Assembly: GCA_947504035.1 (NCBI GenBank)
Contig: CANNGA010000002.1
Coordinates: 310,001 to 374,000, forward strand
Direction: 5' to 3'
Length of the DNA stretch: 64,000 nucleotides
Source: an uncultured Flavobacteriaceae bacterium
GTDB taxonomy: Bacteria > Bacteroidota > Bacteroidia > Flavobacteriales > Flavobacteriaceae
In this document: piece by piece, positions 7,928 through 16,559 of the stretch
How the letters are laid out: each line of letters opens with the position of its first letter
Numbering within the stretch: position 1 is the first letter of the stretch
Notes under the pieces: generated by a model
The model's database searches: none
What the model was told of the DNA's origin: nothing
The model's input: the letters and a program-made list of their open reading frames with translations, nothing else
Translations under genes and position numbers: made by a program

Positions 7928-9019
7928 ATGGAGAATTCAATTTTGATAGTAGATGATCAAGAAACCAATAGAAAAGCATATCGAATAACTATAGAAGATA
8001 GCGGGCTATTTCAATATATAGATATTGCTGGAAGTGAAGCTGAAGCAAGAGGAATGATTCTCAAAAATAATTATGACGTTATATTGACGGATATGATTAT
8101 GAATGAGGATGACGACGGAATAAAAGTTTTAAATATAGCAAAAGAAAAAGACCCATGGTGTATGGTTCTTGTAATAACAGCAAATGACAAAAAGTTACAG
8201 CGTTATAAAGCTTTTGACAAAGGAGCTTTTGATTGTATATCTAAAAGTGCGCCAGGTATTAAATCTTCTGATGAAATTATTGCTAAATGTAAAACAGCTC
8301 TTAATTTCCGAAATATGGCGTTAAACCAAATTGAGAAAGAGAAGAATTTAGATAAATTAAAAAGATACTTTGACCCTAATGTTTTTGAAAGTATTAGATC
8401 AAATCCAGATATTTTAATACCTACAAACAAAATAGTATCAATTGTTTTTTGGGATATTAGAGGTTTTTCTAAATTAAGTGAGACTTTGAAAGCTCATCCT
8501 GATTTAATTGCTGGTTTTTTAAAAGAATACTGTGAATTAGCAGCTAAATGTATTTTCGAAGAAAAAGGTGTTTTAGATAAGTTTATTGGGGATGGTGTTA
8601 TGGCACTTTTTGGGGCGCTTGAAACTGAATCAAATATGGATATTGAACATGCAACAAATGCAGCAAATGCAGCGATAAAATTACGTGAAGAATTTAATAG
8701 TATTCATAAGAAGTGGATGGATAAATGGTCTTTATACTCTCCGGAAAAAATAGATATTGGATTAGGTTGCGGAATACATACTGGGCAAGCAATTGTCGGT
8801 AATATAAATACTGAAATCCGAGATGATTTTACAGCTCTAGGTCCTACTGTTAATTTAGCAGCTAGAGTTGAAGGGAGATCTGCAAAGTCACAAATACTAA
8901 TATCAAGTACAACTGAGGTTAGAATTAAACAGAATTTTTCCACAAATAAGGTAGGTGTTATTGACGATATAAAGAATATTCCTGGAGAATATGCTGTTTA
9001 TGAATTATCAAAAAAATAG
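7928..9019 (+). CDS. response regulator with class III nucleotidyl cyclase output
   Basis: The protein has 363 residues. The receiver domain (1-125) has the acidic pair Asp9/Asp10, phospho-acceptor Asp55 (ILTDMIM), Thr84 and Lys106. After a helical linker, the class III cyclase domain (about 165-345) has metal-binding Asp176 (VFWDIRGFS) and Asp222 (DKFIGDGVMALFG), Lys218 in the adenine-reading position, the DDFTALG strand, and Asn309/Arg313 (NLAARVEG). All catalytic positions are present. The Lys and Asp/Thr pattern suits ATP and hence cAMP; other cyclic nucleotides cannot be excluded from sequence. Phosphorylation by the upstream kinase should control it. No cyclic-nucleotide effector gene was seen next door; the downstream reading is a broken unrelated gene. 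Confidence 0.88.
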   Translation: MENSILIVDDQETNRKAYRITIEDSGLFQYIDIAGSEAEARGMILKNNYDVILTDMIMNEDDDGIKVLNIAKEKDPWCMVLVITANDKKLQRYKAFDKGAFDCISKSAPGIKSSDEIIAKCKTALNFRNMALNQIEKEKNLDKLKRYFDPNVFESIRSNPDILIPTNKIVSIVFWDIRGFSKLSETLKAHPDLIAGFLKEYCELAAKCIFEEKGVLDKFIGDGVMALFGALETESNMDIEHATNAANAAIKLREEFNSIHKKWMDKWSLYSPEKIDIGLGCGIHTGQAIVGNINTEIRDDFTALGPTVNLAARVEGRSAKSQILISSTTEVRIKQNFSTNKVGVIDDIKNIPGEYAVYELSKK

Positions 9020-9047
9020 TTCATCACTTTTGTTTTCTATAACTAAC

Positions 9048-9415
9048 GAGTTTCTAAAATCAGAATTAAAAAGTTACGGTTTAAAATTAACTAACAAAAT
9101 CGATGGGGGAGAAGGAGTTGATTTTTTAATAAGAAACAATCAATTATATCTACACAACGTAGTATTAAAATTATAAAACAAGAATTAGGAGAACTAAAAG
9201 ATAACTTGTTTATCGCTTTAGTTTTAATCATAGAAAAACAACCAAGGGTTGTTTATTTCATTCCATCCAAAGACTTACAAGATTCCAACAACAATTTCTT
9301 TATTAGTAATGACGTGAGTTTGATGCCCAGTTTATCTAATTGGGAAATTAAAATATCAAGCAAATCCATATTGAAAGTTAGCTTCTTTGTGTATTTTACT
9401 AAAAATGTCTATTAG
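9048..9415 (+). pseudogene. broken copy of the 136-aa gene at 22115-22525
   Basis: From 9048 the DNA closely follows 22126 onward (GAGTTTCTAAAATCAGAATT in both). The first part reads FLKSELKSYGLKLTNKIDG in one frame and stops at about 9174. After a deletion of roughly 20-25 bp the match resumes in another frame (LGELKDNLFIALVLIIE, then NDVSLMPSLSNWEIKISS). Similarity ends near 9370 and the frame ends at a TAG at 9413. The XRE partner gene is missing; the copy starts 28 bp after the cyclase stop, at a sharp homology boundary. Confidence 0.85.
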
Positions 9416-9424
9416 ACATTTTCT
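9401..9424. terminator. hairpin after the broken gene
   Basis: The arms AAAATGTCTA and TAGACATTTT (10 bp, perfect, 1-nt centre) are followed by a short T-rich run. It could terminate the kinase-cyclase transcript. Confidence 0.5.
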
Positions 9425-9439
9425 TAACGCTAAATAGTC

Positions 9440-9519
9440 TAAAAAAATCTTGAGTATCTTTTTGTTTCTTTTTGTATCAAGACAAAAAGATATGCAAATT
9501 TTAAAAATGTTCAATTATA
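9440..9519 (+). repeat. island repeat R3, left part (split by the IS630 element)
   Basis: This contains the conserved hairpin at 9468-9489 and the flank GATATGCAAATTTTAAAAATG. It continues at 10642 beyond the insertion. R5 at 22781-22850 shows the uninterrupted form. Confidence 0.8.
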
Positions 9520-9536
9520 CCATTTAATATTTTATT

Positions 9537-10040
9537 TTACTCAATTAATGGTATTGTATATATATGATATGCAGTAATGGAGCTAATCAACTCCTTATCC
9601 ATAGATTTTATTAATTGAGTTAATCTGTCCTGTAAATGTTTAATTGATTCATTGAACTTCATAGCGACCTTACTTTTCATGTACTGCCAAACTTTTTCAG
9701 CAGGATTTAACTCAGGAGCATATGCAGGGATTCTTAAAAGCTTAATATTTGGCGGTATTGAAATGTTTTTTGAGGCATGAAATCCAGCATTATCAATAAC
9801 TAATATTATGTATTTATTAGGGGTTCTTTGCCCTAGAGCTTTTAAATAGGCTTCAAATATATTGTTGTTAACAATTGGAGTTTCCCAATAAAAAGCATCA
9901 CCAGTCAAAGGAGAAAAGCTTCCCCAAATCCATAGATATTGATAACTATGCTGATAGTGAACTTTTGCTTTTATTCCTTTAGCAGTAATGGTTCTTTTTA
10001 GACCAGTGATAAGTCCATACCTAGTTTCATCTTGAAACAT
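9537..10040 (-). CDS. IS630 transposase, C-terminal DDE part (orfB)
   Basis: This part has 167 residues from the first ATG and belongs to the DDE_3 superfamily. The catalytic triad is visible: Asp in MFQDETRYG, Asp in ILVIDNAGFHAS and Glu in YAPELNPAEKVWQYM. The frame is open upstream of ATG 10040 to the T7 run (+ strand 10107-10113), reading KLPNLLSDIRINLNKDKYDG. It therefore continues orfA after a shift of one base. Whether it is expressed by frameshifting or slippage is unproven. Confidence 0.85.
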   Translation of the reverse strand: MFQDETRYGLITGLKRTITAKGIKAKVHYQHSYQYLWIWGSFSPLTGDAFYWETPIVNNNIFEAYLKALGQRTPNKYIILVIDNAGFHASKNISIPPNIKLLRIPAYAPELNPAEKVWQYMKSKVAMKFNESIKHLQDRLTQLIKSMDKELISSITAYHIYTIPLIE

Positions 10041-10086
10041 AAGTTCTATACCATCATATTTATCTTTATTAAGATTAATTCTAATA

Positions 10087-10590
10087 TCAGATAGTAAGTT
10101 GGGGAGTTTTTTTAAAGGCTTCTACAGCCTGTTCATCTTTTTTATGATGTGATTTTCTTGCAACCTTTAATTTAGATTTGTGTTTGCGTTTGCAATGTTG
10201 ATAAATAGCAGCGTATGTTAAATTATCTTGTGTTTCTTCTAGAATACTAACCAATTCAACATAACTAGTAATAGTACTATAGGGATCATTTAATAGTTCA
10301 TCTATTTTAACTATGGTAGCTTGTGATAATAAAGGCGTATTATTACCTCCTTGATTAACTTCACAAAGCTTTTTAATACCTTGGCCTTTATAAGCCTCAA
10401 ACCAATTGTAAATTGTTTTTCTGGTAACTCCAATTTTTACTGCAACTTCTTGAGTATATCTACATTTACCTTTTTTTACTAACAATAATGCTTTAACACG
10501 TTTTTCAACTAATTTACTTTTAGTTGTTCGTAATATGGATTGCAATTCCTTTTCTGTTTCAAAAACTTGAATATCTATAGTTTTAGCCAT
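10087..10590 (-). CDS. IS630 transposase, N-terminal helix-turn-helix part (orfA)
   Basis: This part has 167 residues. An N-terminal HTH (about 45-75: YTQEVAVKIGVTRKTIYNWFEAY) precedes a second winged-helix-like region (HTH_33 type) and a basic stretch. These are the DNA-binding half of IS630 transposases. The frame ends at TGA 10087 shortly after an A7 run in the coding sense (+ strand T7 at 10107-10113). Loss of one A would fuse it to orfB, so it is either a programmed or slippage frameshift or a recent mutation. Confidence 0.85.
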   Translation of the reverse strand: MAKTIDIQVFETEKELQSILRTTKSKLVEKRVKALLLVKKGKCRYTQEVAVKIGVTRKTIYNWFEAYKGQGIKKLCEVNQGGNNTPLLSQATIVKIDELLNDPYSTITSYVELVSILEETQDNLTYAAIYQHCKRKHKSKLKVARKSHHKKDEQAVEAFKKTPQLTI

Positions 10591-10641
10591 AAGATAAAGA
10601 TATCTATTTTATGGGAAAATTAAAAGTTAAAAAAGTATTAT

Positions 10642-11219
10642 AGTTCTGTATTTAACAAGTGTATAGAAATTTTAGAGCGTGGATTTGAGCTAGGAAAAAT
10701 TTTATACTCTTGTGGCAAGTTAGCGAGAATTGCCTAGAAAAAAAATTTGCGGAATGTTCATCGAATACGCGAATTTTAAACAAGAAGCAAAAGCTAGCTT
10801 TTTTTGGCGGTGGCAAGCGATGGATAATTGTGTTTAAAAAAATTACTGCGACAGCATAATTAGTTGCCAAAAAGCAATCGAGCGTTTGCGAGCGGCAATT
10901 TTACATAACGGCTAATTATAGCTACACAGTTATAAATATAACTACGAAGCCACAATTAGCTTGACATAATTACTATCGATATAAGTCTGCGACATTATAT
11001 CTTCAATTATGTCAAATAGCGCCCAAAAGCGCTATTTCGCTAATTGTTATGAAATGTACTATAATGTTCTGCGTTATGTAACTTTGCTTTGGTAAAAAGC
11101 TTTTTACCACTTAATTTTCTCTGATTTTTTTCTCTCCCAAAAGTTTCTTTAAAAATGTAATGGAATACTCTTTTTGCAGAAAGGGCAGAGGCGTGGAAGC
11201 AAAATGTGTATGAAATGGT
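10642..11219 (+). repeat. island repeat R3, right part
   Basis: This contains the C segment (AACAAGTGTATAGAAATTTT), GCGGTGGCAAGCGATGG, the left arm TTACATAACGG near 10898, the module ACTATCGATATAAGTCTGCG, an extra perfect hairpin at 11014-11037 (AAATAGCGC/GCGCTATTT), the right arm GCGTTATGTAAC at 11071-11082, and the GTGTATGAAATGG tail. The tail ends at the stop of the 64-residue minus-strand gene. The 579-bp interval carries no gene. Confidence 0.8.
11014..11037. other. 9-bp hairpin specific to repeat R3
   Basis: Arms AAATAGCGC and GCGCTATTT pair perfectly across a CCAAAA loop. A larger pair, GACATAATT near 10962 and AATTATGTC near 11005, surrounds part of the inter-arm region. R2 lacks this insertion. 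Confidence 0.6.
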
Positions 11220-11220
11220 T

Positions 11221-11415
11221 TTATTTCTTGCCTGTTGAATAATTTACCCTCTTTTTAAAATCAATAATCTCATCTTTTAATTTCTTATTAGCATTCTCGA
11301 TTAATTCATTCTGAAGTTTCATAACTCTCAATAAATCGTGGATTGCATTCAAATTGTCCAATTGAGTGTAAACAACCTGTTCTAAATCTGCTTTAGTATA
11401 TTTCGCTCTTGACAT
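11221..11415 (-). CDS. small coiled-coil protein, divergent from an XRE regulator
   Basis: The protein has 64 residues and is helical throughout, with a likely coiled coil (YTQLDNLNAIHDLLRVMKLQ, then a Lys/Asn-rich helix). Its paralog at 21532-21717 is about 80 percent identical by eye. Both copies are divergent from a short XRE regulator, across 137 and 194 bp. I know no named family. Possible roles are a regulator partner or a small toxin/antitoxin component; the conserved pairing is the only evidence. Confidence 0.75.
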   Translation of the reverse strand: MSRAKYTKADLEQVVYTQLDNLNAIHDLLRVMKLQNELIENANKKLKDEIIDFKKRVNYSTGKK

Positions 11416-11437
11416 TGTTCTTGTTTTAAGATTAAAT

Positions 11438-11507
11438 ATTCCGATTATCAGAACAAATATATCATAATTCGGATAAAATAAAAATTAATTGTTTAGAAAA
11501 TCGGAAT
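11438..11507. promoter_or_regulatory. inverted operator-like sites between the divergent small gene and XRE gene
   Basis: ATTCCGATT (11438-11446) is the exact reverse complement of AATCGGAAT (11499-11507). A related AATTCGGATAA lies between them near 11466. ATCAGA and TCTGAT half-sites lie beside the outer pair. This suits autoregulation by the XRE protein of both divergent promoters. Confidence 0.5.
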
Positions 11508-11552
11508 AAAATATCTGATTATGTAGATTTATATTCATAAAAACAGACAAAA

Positions 11553-11774
11553 ATGACTGATTTAGGACTTTATTTATCAAGAAAATCTGTAAACAGATCT
11601 GATGTATCTCGTAAAACAGGGATTAGCAAAACTAGACTTAGTGAGTTGGCTAATAACAATAAAACTAAATTGAGAGTAGATGAGTTGTATTTAATAGCAC
11701 TAGCTATTGATGTAAACCCTTGTGAAGTATTTAATGAAGTGTGTAAAGATTTAAAACTAAAAGAAGACAATTAG
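11553..11774 (+). CDS. XRE-family regulator heading the HsdM operon
   Basis: The protein has 73 residues, essentially a single HTH_3/Cro-CI fold: VSRKTGISKTRLSELANNN forms helices 2-3. The size and the position 3 bp before hsdM fit a restriction-modification control (C) protein, which delays or limits expression. It probably binds the inverted sites at 11438-11507. Confidence 0.85.
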   Translation: MTDLGLYLSRKSVNRSDVSRKTGISKTRLSELANNNKTKLRVDELYLIALAIDVNPCEVFNEVCKDLKLKEDN

Positions 11775-11777
11775 TAA

Positions 11778-13202
11778 ATGAGTAATGTTACGGGAATAAT
11801 TAAGTCCATTAGGGACATAATGAGAAAAGATGCTGGTGTAGATGGAGATGCGCAACGTATTTCACAAATGGTTTGGATGCTATTTATGAAGATTTTTGCG
11901 GATAAGGAAGAAGAATGGCAACATACTTTAGACAATTACGAAAGTCCTATTGTAGATAAATTTAAGTGGGATGCTTGGGCTGCCGATGATGAAGGCTTAA
12001 CAGGTGATAAATTAATGGAGTTTATCAATACCGAACTTTTTCCTGCATTAAAGGATATTGATACTTCTAAAACTGAGCAAGCAAAAATCATCAAAGCTGT
12101 TTTTGAAGATACTTATAATTACATGAAGAACGGAACACTATTCCGTCAAGTAATTAATGAGATAGATAAAATTGACTTTAACAGTAGTGAAGACCGACAC
12201 ACATTTAATGATATTTACGAAACGATTTTAAAAGAACTACAATCTGCTGGTTCTTCTGGTGAATATTATACACCAAGAGCAGTAACCCAGTTTATCGTAG
12301 ATATGGTCGACCCACAATTGGGAGAAAGTGTATTAGATCCTGCATGTGGTACTGGTGGTTTCTTAACCTGTTCTATTGACCATGTTCGTAAACAAGTTAA
12401 TAATCCTAAAGCGACACAAACTTTACAGAAGTCTATTAGAGGTGTAGAAAAAAAACCTTTACCTCATTTATTGTGTACTACCAATTTAATTTTATATGGT
12501 TTTGACCAACCAGCTGTTATTAGAGGAAATATGCTAACCAAATCCTACAGTGATTATGGAGCAAAAGATCAAGTAAATGTTGTATTATCTAATCCACCAT
12601 TTGGAGGAACAGAAGAGGACGGAACAGAAAAGAACTTTCCTAAAAAGTTTCAAACCAAAGAAACTGCTGATTTATTTTTAGCCCTTATCATTAAAGTTTT
12701 GAAAAAAAATGGACGTGCTGGTGTAGTATTACCTGACGGCACATTGTTTGGTGAAGGCGTAAAGACTAGAATTAAAGAAGAACTATTAACTAAATGTAAT
12801 TTACATACCATTATACGATTACCAAATGGTGTTTTTAATCCTTATACGGGAATTAAAACCAATTTATTGTTTTTTGAAAAAGGAACACCTACCAAAGAAA
12901 CATGGTATTATGAAATGCCTTATCCTGAAGGTATAAAAAGTTTTAATAAAGGAAGACCTATAAATATTAAAGATTTTGACATTTTAAAAGAATGGTGGAA
13001 AAATAGAGAAGAAAATGAATATGCCTGGAATGTTCCAGTTAATGAAATTATAGATTCTAATTTTAACTTAGATATTAAAAACCCACATGTTGTTGAAGCC
13101 GAAATTGTCTATTCTTCTGTTGAAATACTTGACAGATTAGATAAAGGAATTTCAAAGTCTAAAGAAATTCTTAACTCAATAAAAGAAATTATTAATGCAT
13201 AA
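11778..13202 (+). CDS. hsdM: type I restriction-modification methyltransferase subunit HsdM
   Basis: The protein has 474 residues. The N-terminal HsdM_N helices (1-125) precede an N6-adenine methyltransferase domain with SAM motif I (LDPACGTGGFL, near 190) and catalytic motif IV (NPPFGG, near 274). The TRAVTQFIVDM-type region (YYTPRAVTQFI) is typical. With HsdS it should methylate adenine in a bipartite target. The gene overlaps hsdS by 8 bp. The C-terminus is a helical segment that normally contacts HsdS. Confidence 0.93.
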   Translation: MSNVTGIIKSIRDIMRKDAGVDGDAQRISQMVWMLFMKIFADKEEEWQHTLDNYESPIVDKFKWDAWAADDEGLTGDKLMEFINTELFPALKDIDTSKTEQAKIIKAVFEDTYNYMKNGTLFRQVINEIDKIDFNSSEDRHTFNDIYETILKELQSAGSSGEYYTPRAVTQFIVDMVDPQLGESVLDPACGTGGFLTCSIDHVRKQVNNPKATQTLQKSIRGVEKKPLPHLLCTTNLILYGFDQPAVIRGNMLTKSYSDYGAKDQVNVVLSNPPFGGTEEDGTEKNFPKKFQTKETADLFLALIIKVLKKNGRAGVVLPDGTLFGEGVKTRIKEELLTKCNLHTIIRLPNGVFNPYTGIKTNLLFFEKGTPTKETWYYEMPYPEGIKSFNKGRPINIKDFDILKEWWKNREENEYAWNVPVNEIIDSNFNLDIKNPHVVEAEIVYSSVEILDRLDKGISKSKEILNSIKEIINA

Positions 13203-14961
13203 AATTGATATTAATAGAATTGCTTTTTTTGAAAATATTGGAGTTTATATTTCACTAATAAATCTTTTCTTATCAAAGACCAATAAATTGGAACCATTGG
13301 GTAACCATATAAAAATGGTTGGTGGTTTTGCTTTCAAATCTAAAGATTATAAAAACCAAGGTATTCCTGTAATTAGAATTTCTGATTTTCAAGATGAAAA
13401 AATACAACTTACTAAGGTTAGATATTATCAAGAAAATGAAAAGTTCGAAAAGTATGAGTTGCATGAAGGAGACATAATAATAGCAATGACTGGCGGTACA
13501 ATTGGAAAATTAGCAATTGTACAACCTAACTTAGGCAAACTCTATTTAAACCAGAGAGTTGGTAAATTTCAAGTCATAAATAAAGAAGAGTTTGACAAAG
13601 AATATGTTTATTGGATAGCTAGAGGAATACAAGATAAATTACAAAACATTGGTTATGGTGGAGCTCAACCAAATATTAGCAATTCGCAATTAGAAAAATT
13701 AAAATTCCCTTTTCCTGATAAGGAAACACAAAAAACAATTATTAGCTTTTTAAATGATTTAAAAAATGATTCAATAAAACCTGACAAGTATTTTGATTCA
13801 GAAACTGAGAAAGAAATACACAAAATTCAAAGTGTAAAAATTAAATCACTCGAATTAGATTATAATATTGAAGAGCAACTAACTTTTTTAACCAAACTCC
13901 GCCAATCCATTTTACAAGATGCAGTACAAGGAAAATTAACAAAAGAGTGGCGATCACAAAACCCCACTTTAAAACCTGCAAGTGAGCTTCTCGAAAAAAT
14001 AAAAGCAGAAAAAGAGCAACTCATCAAGGACAAGAAAATTAGAAAGGAAAAACCTTTACCACCAATCACAAAAGAAGAAATTCCTTTTGAAATCCCTGAG
14101 ACTTGGGAGTGGTGCAGAATGTTAGATGTTTCTGAAAAGCTTGGAGCTGGTAGCACTCCCAAAGGTGGTAATTCAGTCTATGTTACTAACGGAATTATGT
14201 TTTTTAGATCTCAAAACATATATAATGAAGGATTAAGATTAGATAATGTTGCATTGATTCCTAATGATATCCACGAAAGAATGAAAGGGACCAAAGTACT
14301 TTCAAAAGATATTTTACTTAATATAACCGGAGGTTCTATAGGCAGGAGTACTTTAATCTCTGATGATTTTGTTACAGCTAATGTTAGCCAACATGTTGCT
14401 ATAGTAAGAATGATAAATTTAGAAACTAGAAAATTTATTCACAACTTAATTATGTCTCCTTATTTTCAATCTAGGATAATGGATGTTCAAGTTGGAGTTT
14501 CAAGAGAAGGTTTAAGTATGACAAGCCTTAAGAGTTTACTTGTTCCATTTCCACCTATAGAAGAACAAAAAGTAATAGTCGAAAAAGTTAATCAACTTTT
14601 AGCTCATTGTGATGAACTAGAGCAAGAAATCAAAACAAGTAAAACCAATGCAGAAAAATTAATGCAATCGGTTTTAAGTGAGTTGTTAGGAGAAGAAAAC
14701 AATATATTAGTAAACAAACCAACTACAAAGAAGGAATTAAAAAAGCCCTCAAGAGAAATAAAATACAATAGTAAAACCTTGCTTATGGACTTAGTAAAAC
14801 TATTAAAAGAAAATGGAAAATTGCATGCAGAAGACCTTTGGAAAATGTCTAAATTCCCTAATGATATAGATGCCTTTTATGCTGAATTAAAAAAGCAAAT
14901 AGAAGAAGAAAAAGCCATTAAAGAAGTTACAAACGAAAAAGGGTATTTAGAACTAGCATGA
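13195..14961 (+). CDS. hsdS: type I specificity subunit HsdS
   Basis: The protein has 588 residues. Two target-recognition domains are present: TRD1 about 35-200 (GGFAFKSKDYKNQGIPVIRI) and TRD2 about 300-480 (PETWEWCRMLDVSEKLGAG, GVSREGLSMTSLKSL). Each is followed by a conserved helix (about 230-275 and 490-520). A C-terminal extension of about 70 residues (LVKLLKENGKLHAEDLWKMS) resembles a winged-helix tail found in some HsdS proteins. It recognises the DNA target for HsdM. The start overlaps hsdM and the stop overlaps the ATPase gene by 4 bp (ATGA). Confidence 0.92.
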   Translation: MHKIDINRIAFFENIGVYISLINLFLSKTNKLEPLGNHIKMVGGFAFKSKDYKNQGIPVIRISDFQDEKIQLTKVRYYQENEKFEKYELHEGDIIIAMTGGTIGKLAIVQPNLGKLYLNQRVGKFQVINKEEFDKEYVYWIARGIQDKLQNIGYGGAQPNISNSQLEKLKFPFPDKETQKTIISFLNDLKNDSIKPDKYFDSETEKEIHKIQSVKIKSLELDYNIEEQLTFLTKLRQSILQDAVQGKLTKEWRSQNPTLKPASELLEKIKAEKEQLIKDKKIRKEKPLPPITKEEIPFEIPETWEWCRMLDVSEKLGAGSTPKGGNSVYVTNGIMFFRSQNIYNEGLRLDNVALIPNDIHERMKGTKVLSKDILLNITGGSIGRSTLISDDFVTANVSQHVAIVRMINLETRKFIHNLIMSPYFQSRIMDVQVGVSREGLSMTSLKSLLVPFPPIEEQKVIVEKVNQLLAHCDELEQEIKTSKTNAEKLMQSVLSELLGEENNILVNKPTTKKELKKPSREIKYNSKTLLMDLVKLLKENGKLHAEDLWKMSKFPNDIDAFYAELKKQIEEEKAIKEVTNEKGYLELA

Positions 14962-16559
14962 GAATAGATAAAGTCTACATAGAAGAGTTTAAAAACCTTA
15001 AGGATTTCTCTATTGATCTTAATGAGGAATTTATGAGTACTGTATTTCTTGGTCAAAATGCAGCAGGTAAATCTAATTTGCTAGAAGCTCTAGTAATAAT
15101 ATTTAGAGACTTAGATTTAGAAGAAGAAACTATATTCAACTATAAAATTGAATATCAATGTAAAGACAATCTATTAAAAGTTGTAGGTGGTAAAAACACG
15201 AAAGGTAAATTTAAGTTTTATAGAGGTGTTAATTTAAAAAAATCAGTCGCTTATGACTTAAAACCAATTTCCAAGACATTAATAAAAAAGAATAAATCAG
15301 ATTACTTACCCAAATATGTGTTTTCATACTATTCAGGTATTAGTAATCGACTATTAGAACATTTTGACAAACATCAAAAGCGTTTTTATGATGAACTTAT
15401 AAAAGGTGTTGATGCACCTCCAAGACCATTATTTTATGCACGTCAAATACACAGTTATTTTGTATTAATGGCATTTTATGCGTTTTCAGATGAGAAAGCA
15501 AATAAATTTCTTAAAGAATTTTTGGGAATTGTTGGTTTAGAATCTGTATTGTTTGTTTTAAAAAAACCAGTTTGGGCTAGAAGTAAAACAGAAGCGCTAG
15601 ATTTTTGGAAAGCCAAAGGTGTAGTTCGTGAATTCTTAGATGAGTTGTTTGAATCTGCAATGGCACCTATTGTGCATGAAGATACCGTAAGGGAAGATTT
15701 TAGAAGAAGCCATAAGCAAGAACAATTATACTTATATATCTCAAATCAAGAAAAGTTAGAAAAAATTGCTAGTAAATATTTAACTAATGCTGAGTTTTTC
15801 AAGAGTTTAGAAAGCACATATATTTCTGATTTAATTCAAGAAGTTAGAGTAAAAGTAAAGAAGGAGAATGTACTTGGAGATATTACTTTTAAAGAGTTGT
15901 CAGAAGGAGAGCAACAATTACTTACTGTAATTGGATTATTGCGTTTCACTAAAGAAGAAGAATCCTTAATTCTCTTAGATGAGCCTGACACCCATTTGAA
16001 TCCTTTATGGAAATGGAAATACATGAATTTATTAGAAGAATATTCAGGGAAAGAAGAAACAAGTCAAATTTTAATGACAACACATGATCCATTGGTTATT
16101 GGCGGATTAACCAAAGAGCAAATAAGAATATTTCAAGCTGTTAAAAAAACAGACAAAGAACAAAAAGAGTATCAACATATAGAAGCATTTGAACCAGATT
16201 TTGATCCCAGAGGATTAGGAGTTGCTGGAATATTAACTAGTGATTTTTTTAATTTACCAAGTACTTTGGATGAAGACACTTTAGAGGATTTGAATGAACG
16301 TAATCGGTTAGTTGCTAAAAAGGATATAAAAGGGCTAACAAATAGGGAAAATGAACAATTAAATGAGCTTTTTATAAAATTAAGCGAGCTAGGGATAAAT
16401 ACAACTGATCGTGATCCTATGTACCAAAAATTTTTAACTGCATTAAGTCAAAGAGAGGAATTTAAAGTTGAAAAAATAACTAAAGAACTCAGAGAAAAAC
16501 AAAATCAGATTGCCTTAGAACTTCTAGATGAATTGTTTAACGAAAATGATGAATCATGA
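14958..16559 (+). CDS. PtuA-like AAA/ABC-type ATPase (Septu-like), fused into the hsd operon
   Basis: The protein has 533 residues. The N-terminal strand (MRIDKVYIEEFKNLKDF) and Walker A (LGQNAAGKSNLLEAL, near 33-47) are followed by an insert, then an ABC signature-like motif (LSEGEQQLLTVIG, near 315), Walker B (SLILLDEPDTHLNP, near 335) and an H-loop region (TTHDPLV). This is the SMC/RecF-like ATPase group that includes PtuA, RloA and OLD without a Toprim domain. An HNH gene follows with a 4-bp overlap, the order of Septu (PtuA-PtuB). It probably gates the nuclease by ATP state. Confidence 0.85.
   Translation: MRIDKVYIEEFKNLKDFSIDLNEEFMSTVFLGQNAAGKSNLLEALVIIFRDLDLEEETIFNYKIEYQCKDNLLKVVGGKNTKGKFKFYRGVNLKKSVAYDLKPISKTLIKKNKSDYLPKYVFSYYSGISNRLLEHFDKHQKRFYDELIKGVDAPPRPLFYARQIHSYFVLMAFYAFSDEKANKFLKEFLGIVGLESVLFVLKKPVWARSKTEALDFWKAKGVVREFLDELFESAMAPIVHEDTVREDFRRSHKQEQLYLYISNQEKLEKIASKYLTNAEFFKSLESTYISDLIQEVRVKVKKENVLGDITFKELSEGEQQLLTVIGLLRFTKEEESLILLDEPDTHLNPLWKWKYMNLLEEYSGKEETSQILMTTHDPLVIGGLTKEQIRIFQAVKKTDKEQKEYQHIEAFEPDFDPRGLGVAGILTSDFFNLPSTLDEDTLEDLNERNRLVAKKDIKGLTNRENEQLNELFIKLSELGINTTDRDPMYQKFLTALSQREEFKVEKITKELREKQNQIALELLDELFNENDES

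Larger units (their letters stand above)
9520..10641 (-). mobile_element. IS630-type insertion sequence in repeat R3
   Basis: The element is about 1.12 kb. Comparison with the uninterrupted R5 puts its ends next to TA dinucleotides at 9518-9519 and 10642-10643, within ATTATA on both sides; TA duplication is typical of IS630/Tc1-mariner. The ends show a weak imperfect terminal inverted repeat (about 13 of 17 positions). Transposase is encoded on the minus strand in two overlapping-frame parts. The insertion is younger than the repeat. Confidence 0.85.

Noticed and set aside
7928-9019. Direct assignment of the cyclase to Pycsar
   Set aside because: No Pycsar effector (TIR or membrane cNMP-binding gene) is adjacent, and Lys218 with the Asp/Thr position fits ATP.
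10652-10870. Minus-strand ORF within R3
   Set aside because: It overlaps repeat sequence and its reading is broken in the other copies.
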